Source: Hydrogenophaga sp. (lineage in GTDB: Bacteria; Pseudomonadota; Gammaproteobacteria; Burkholderiales; Burkholderiaceae_C). Taken from it: DNA of 7,388 bases. Shown here one piece after another: positions 5,380 to 7,388 of this stretch. The DNA lies in NCBI GenBank assembly GCA_025458415.1, contig JALOSN010000076.1:1-7388 (forward strand). Direction: 5' to 3'. The first letter of the stretch is position 1. Each line of letters starts with the position of its first letter. A program made the translations under genes and the position numbers. The notes below the pieces were generated by a model that ran no database searches, was not told where the DNA came from, and saw only the letters and a program-made list of their open reading frames with translations.

Positions 5380-6493
5380 TCACCCCTTCCGCAACCACCC
5401 CGCCAGCCGCCCTACCCCCTCCTCCAGCCGCCGCAGGTCGCGGCTGGCGAAGCACCAGCGCAGCCAGCCGGCGCCTTCGTCGCCGAAGGCGCTACCGGGG
5501 GCCAGGCCCAGGCCGGCTTCGCGGACCAGGCGTTTGGCGGTCTGCAGGCAGTCGGGGTGGCCGGGCAGGCGGAAGAAGGCGTACATGCCGCCGCGCGGGC
5601 TGGCCAGTTCGACGCCGGGCAGGGCCTGCAGACGGGGCACCAGGGTGTCGCGGCAGGCCCGCAAGTGCGCCACCAGGCCGGGGGTGATGTCGTCGCTGTG
5701 CTGCAGGGCGACGGTGGCCGCGCGCTGCACAAAAACCGGCGCACATGAGGTGTTGAACTCGATGAGCTTGCCGATGGCGGACGTGAGCGTGGCGGGCAGC
5801 ACCAGCCAGCCCAGGCGCCAGCCGGTCATGAGGAAGCTCTTGGAGAAGCTGTGGGCGACGATGAGGCGGTCGTCGGGCCCGGCCACGTCCCTCGTCGGCC
5901 AGGATCCAGGTGCCGGTGCTTCGGCAGTGGGTGAGGATGGCTTGCTGCTCGTCGCGGCTGAGCGTCCAGCCGGTGGGGTTGCTGGGCGCGTTGACGATGA
6001 GCAGGCGGGTGGCGGGGGTGATGGCCTGCAGCAGGGCCGGCAGGTCGAGCGTCCAGGCGCCGGCCGACACGGTCAGCGGGAAGCTGCGCACCCGGGCGCC
6101 CATGATGGCGGGCTGGGCGGCCAGGTTGGGCCAGGCGGGGGTGACGACAACGACCCCGTCGCCGGCGTCGACCAGGGCCTGCGAGGCCAGCATGAGGCCG
6201 TTGACGCCACCGGAGGTGACGGCGATGCGGTCGAACAGCGCGTCGGTGGAGAGGTGGCGGTGCAGGCTGTGGGTGTAGCCGGCGATGGCGTGGCGCAGCT
6301 CGGGCAGGCCAAGGTTGTGGGCGTAGAAGGTCTCGCCGGCCTGCAGCGAGGCAATGGCCGCCTGACGGACCACGTCGGGGGTGACTTCATCGCTTTCGCC
6401 AAACCAGAAGCGCAGCACGCCTTCACGGCCCATGCCTTCGTTGGCCACTTCGCGGATGCGCGATTCCTGCAGACCCAACACCACCTGACGCAT
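5380..6493 (-). pseudogene. PLP-dependent aminotransferase (class I/II fold), broken by deletion and frameshift
   Basis: An intact version would be a cytoplasmic pyridoxal-phosphate aminotransferase of about 390 residues, likely acting on an amino acid. The 5' part (6493 to 5891) gives 201 good residues: MRQVVLGLQESRIREVANEG, ETFYAHNLGLPELRHAIAGY, TSGGVNGLMLASQAL, NAPSNPTGWTL, then ILADE, with the PLP-nitrogen aspartate at Asp200. Normally VYER and about 15 more residues come next. Here the frame shifts at 5890 and the protein resumes in another frame at 5889 with DVAGPDDRLIVAHSFSKSF, which holds the PLP lysine, and runs to the proper end at 5380. The expected Tyr of the DEVY motif is missing. 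The 5' frame would instead continue as unrelated Arg/Pro-rich residues to 5492. The start has AAGGAG six bases upstream. Either a real pseudogene or an assembly error. Confidence 0.85.
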
Positions 6494-6559
6494 GCATTTC
6501 TCCTTTTGCGATGAATGGAGTATGCCGGGGCGCCAGGTCTGCCGTCGGCAGGGGGCACC

Positions 6560-7388
6560 TCAAGGGCGCGTCATCTGGCAGCGGTGGGGGTGCTCGGCCT
6601 GCTCGGGGCTGAGCTGGCGGATGACGCGGAAACCGTAGCCCGAGCCTTCGACATAGCCCGAGCCTTCGACATCGAATTTCACGCCGGGGGCGCCCTGGCG
6701 ATCCATCACGGCCACGGCCAGGGTCTGCTGGGCCTGGTGGTCGGCGGCGCGCATGCGGGCGCGCTGGCCGGCCAGGGTGACGTCGGCCTGCTCAAGGGCC
6801 GCGGCGATGGCGCCGGCCTCCAGGCGACCGGCGCGCTCGATGGCCTGTGCCAGCGCCTCGATCATGAGCTGCATGCGCATGTGGACGTAGTCATCCGCCG
6901 GGCTGGGGAAGCGCTGCCGGAAGGACTGGTAGAAAGCTTCGGATTCGGCTGTAGGCACATTGGGGAACCAGTCGGCCACGGCGATGACCTTGCCGATACC
7001 GGCATCGCCCATGGCGGCGGGCGCGCCCAGGGCATTGCCATAGAAGGTGTAGAAGCTGCCGTTGAATCCCACCTCGCGGGCGGCCTTGACCAGCAGGGTC
7101 AGGTCGTTGCCCCAGTTGCCCGTCAGTACGGCCTGGGCGCCGCTGTTCCTGATCTTGGTGGCGTAAGGCAGGAAGTCCTTGACGCGGGCCATGGGGTGCA
7201 GCTCGTCGCCAACAATCTGGATGTCGGGCCGCTGGGCTGCCAGTTGCTGGCGGGCCTCGCGCAACACGGCCTGGCCGAAACTGTAGTCTTGGCCGATGAG
7301 GTAGATGCGCTTGAGGTCACGGTCTTCACGCAGCACGCTCATCAGGGCCGTCATGCGCATATCGGCGTGGGCGTCGAAGCGGAAATGC
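6560..7388 (-). CDS. ABC transporter periplasmic binding protein, branched-chain amino-acid type, 5' end outside the window
   Basis: About 275 C-terminal residues are present; the signal peptide and N-terminal lobe lie beyond the right edge. The family (Peripla_BP_6 / LivK-like) captures amino acids or related small molecules in the periplasm and delivers them to a Liv-type permease. Recognisable segments from the edge inward are HFRFDAHADMRM, DLKRIYLIGQDYSFGQAV, ATKIRNSGAQAVLTGNWGND, LLVKAAREVGFNGSFYTFYG and the C-terminal VMDRQGAPGVKFDVEGSGY region. The ligand cannot be told from this half. The tail carries a duplicated VEGSGY encoded by an 18-bp tandem repeat. The gene ends 66 bases before the broken aminotransferase on the same strand. 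That gap holds only a small CTGCC/GGCAG hairpin (6539-6551) without a T-run, so read-through is possible. Confidence 0.92.
   Translation of the reverse strand, partial: HFRFDAHADMRMTALMSVLREDRDLKRIYLIGQDYSFGQAVLREARQQLAAQRPDIQIVGDELHPMARVKDFLPYATKIRNSGAQAVLTGNWGNDLTLLVKAAREVGFNGSFYTFYGNALGAPAAMGDAGIGKVIAVADWFPNVPTAESEAFYQSFRQRFPSPADDYVHMRMQLMIEALAQAIERAGRLEAGAIAAALEQADVTLAGQRARMRAADHQAQQTLAVAVMDRQGAPGVKFDVEGSGYVEGSGYGFRVIRQLSPEQAEHPHRCQMTRP
6636..6671. repeat. Perfect 18-bp tandem duplication in the binding-protein gene
   Basis: The unit TAGCCCGAGCCTTCGACA occurs at 6636-6653 and again, without a mismatch, at 6654-6671. It keeps the reading frame and adds a second VEGSGY to the protein just before GFRVI. 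The identical copies suggest a recent slippage event. Confidence 0.95.

Noticed and set aside
5891..5891. Programmed ribosomal frameshifting as an explanation for the split aminotransferase.
   Set aside because: No slippery heptamer or pseudoknot is apparent at the junction. About 20 conserved residues are also missing, which frameshifting cannot restore.
5228..6514. Long open frame of 428 codons on the plus strand over the aminotransferase, which could suggest an overlapping gene replacing the pseudogene.
   Set aside because: The translation is low-complexity Arg/Pro/Ala then Gly/Val-rich, overlaps the end of the LysR gene out of frame, and lies opposite recognisable aminotransferase sequence. 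It is best explained by codon bias on the other strand.
6539..6551. CTGCC-GTC-GGCAG hairpin after the binding-protein gene, as a possible terminator.
   Set aside because: Only five pairs and no T-run on either strand, so it cannot be supported as an intrinsic terminator.

Overview
The window is GC-rich, densely packed chromosomal DNA from a betaproteobacterium. It most resembles Burkholderiales, probably Comamonadaceae, judging from the remembered style of the PNPase N-terminus, ribosomal protein S15, the aminotransferase and the branched-chain amino-acid binding protein. No database search was possible, so this placement is an inference. There is no sign of a phage, an insertion sequence, a CRISPR array or a tRNA/rRNA gene, and no stretch over 300 bases lacks a gene.

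Layout, left to right. Positions 1-2193 (minus strand) hold the conserved rpsO-pnp unit. A promoter near 2165-2193 drives a structured leader and rpsO (S15). An intrinsic terminator follows at about 1699-1740, then a leader with a large imperfect hairpin (1619-1661), then pnp, which runs off the left edge after 512 codons. This matches the classic enterobacterial arrangement, in which S15 represses its own mRNA and PNPase is controlled through a leader hairpin. Positions 2180-3554 (minus strand) hold three genes of unknown function: a four-helix membrane protein, a 95-residue lipoprotein and a 196-residue lipoprotein. Positions 3691-5373 hold a divergent pair: a class I SAM-dependent methyltransferase (minus) and a LysR-type regulator (plus), separated by about 100 bases with repeated ATCCAT/ATGGAT-type half-sites. 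Positions 5380-6493 (minus) hold a PLP-dependent aminotransferase gene broken by an internal deletion with frameshift. Positions 6560-7388 (minus) hold the C-terminal part of an ABC-transporter periplasmic binding protein of the branched-chain amino-acid type, which carries a perfect 18-bp tandem duplication.

The rpsO-pnp block is translation and RNA-turnover housekeeping. The LysR protein probably regulates the divergent methyltransferase and itself. The aminotransferase and the binding protein both relate to amino acids, but nothing proves they form one unit. I found no clearly new multi-gene system. The points most worth a second look are the broken aminotransferase, the putative S15 and PNPase leader structures, the 12-bp inverted repeat inside a lipoprotein gene, and the 18-bp in-frame duplication.
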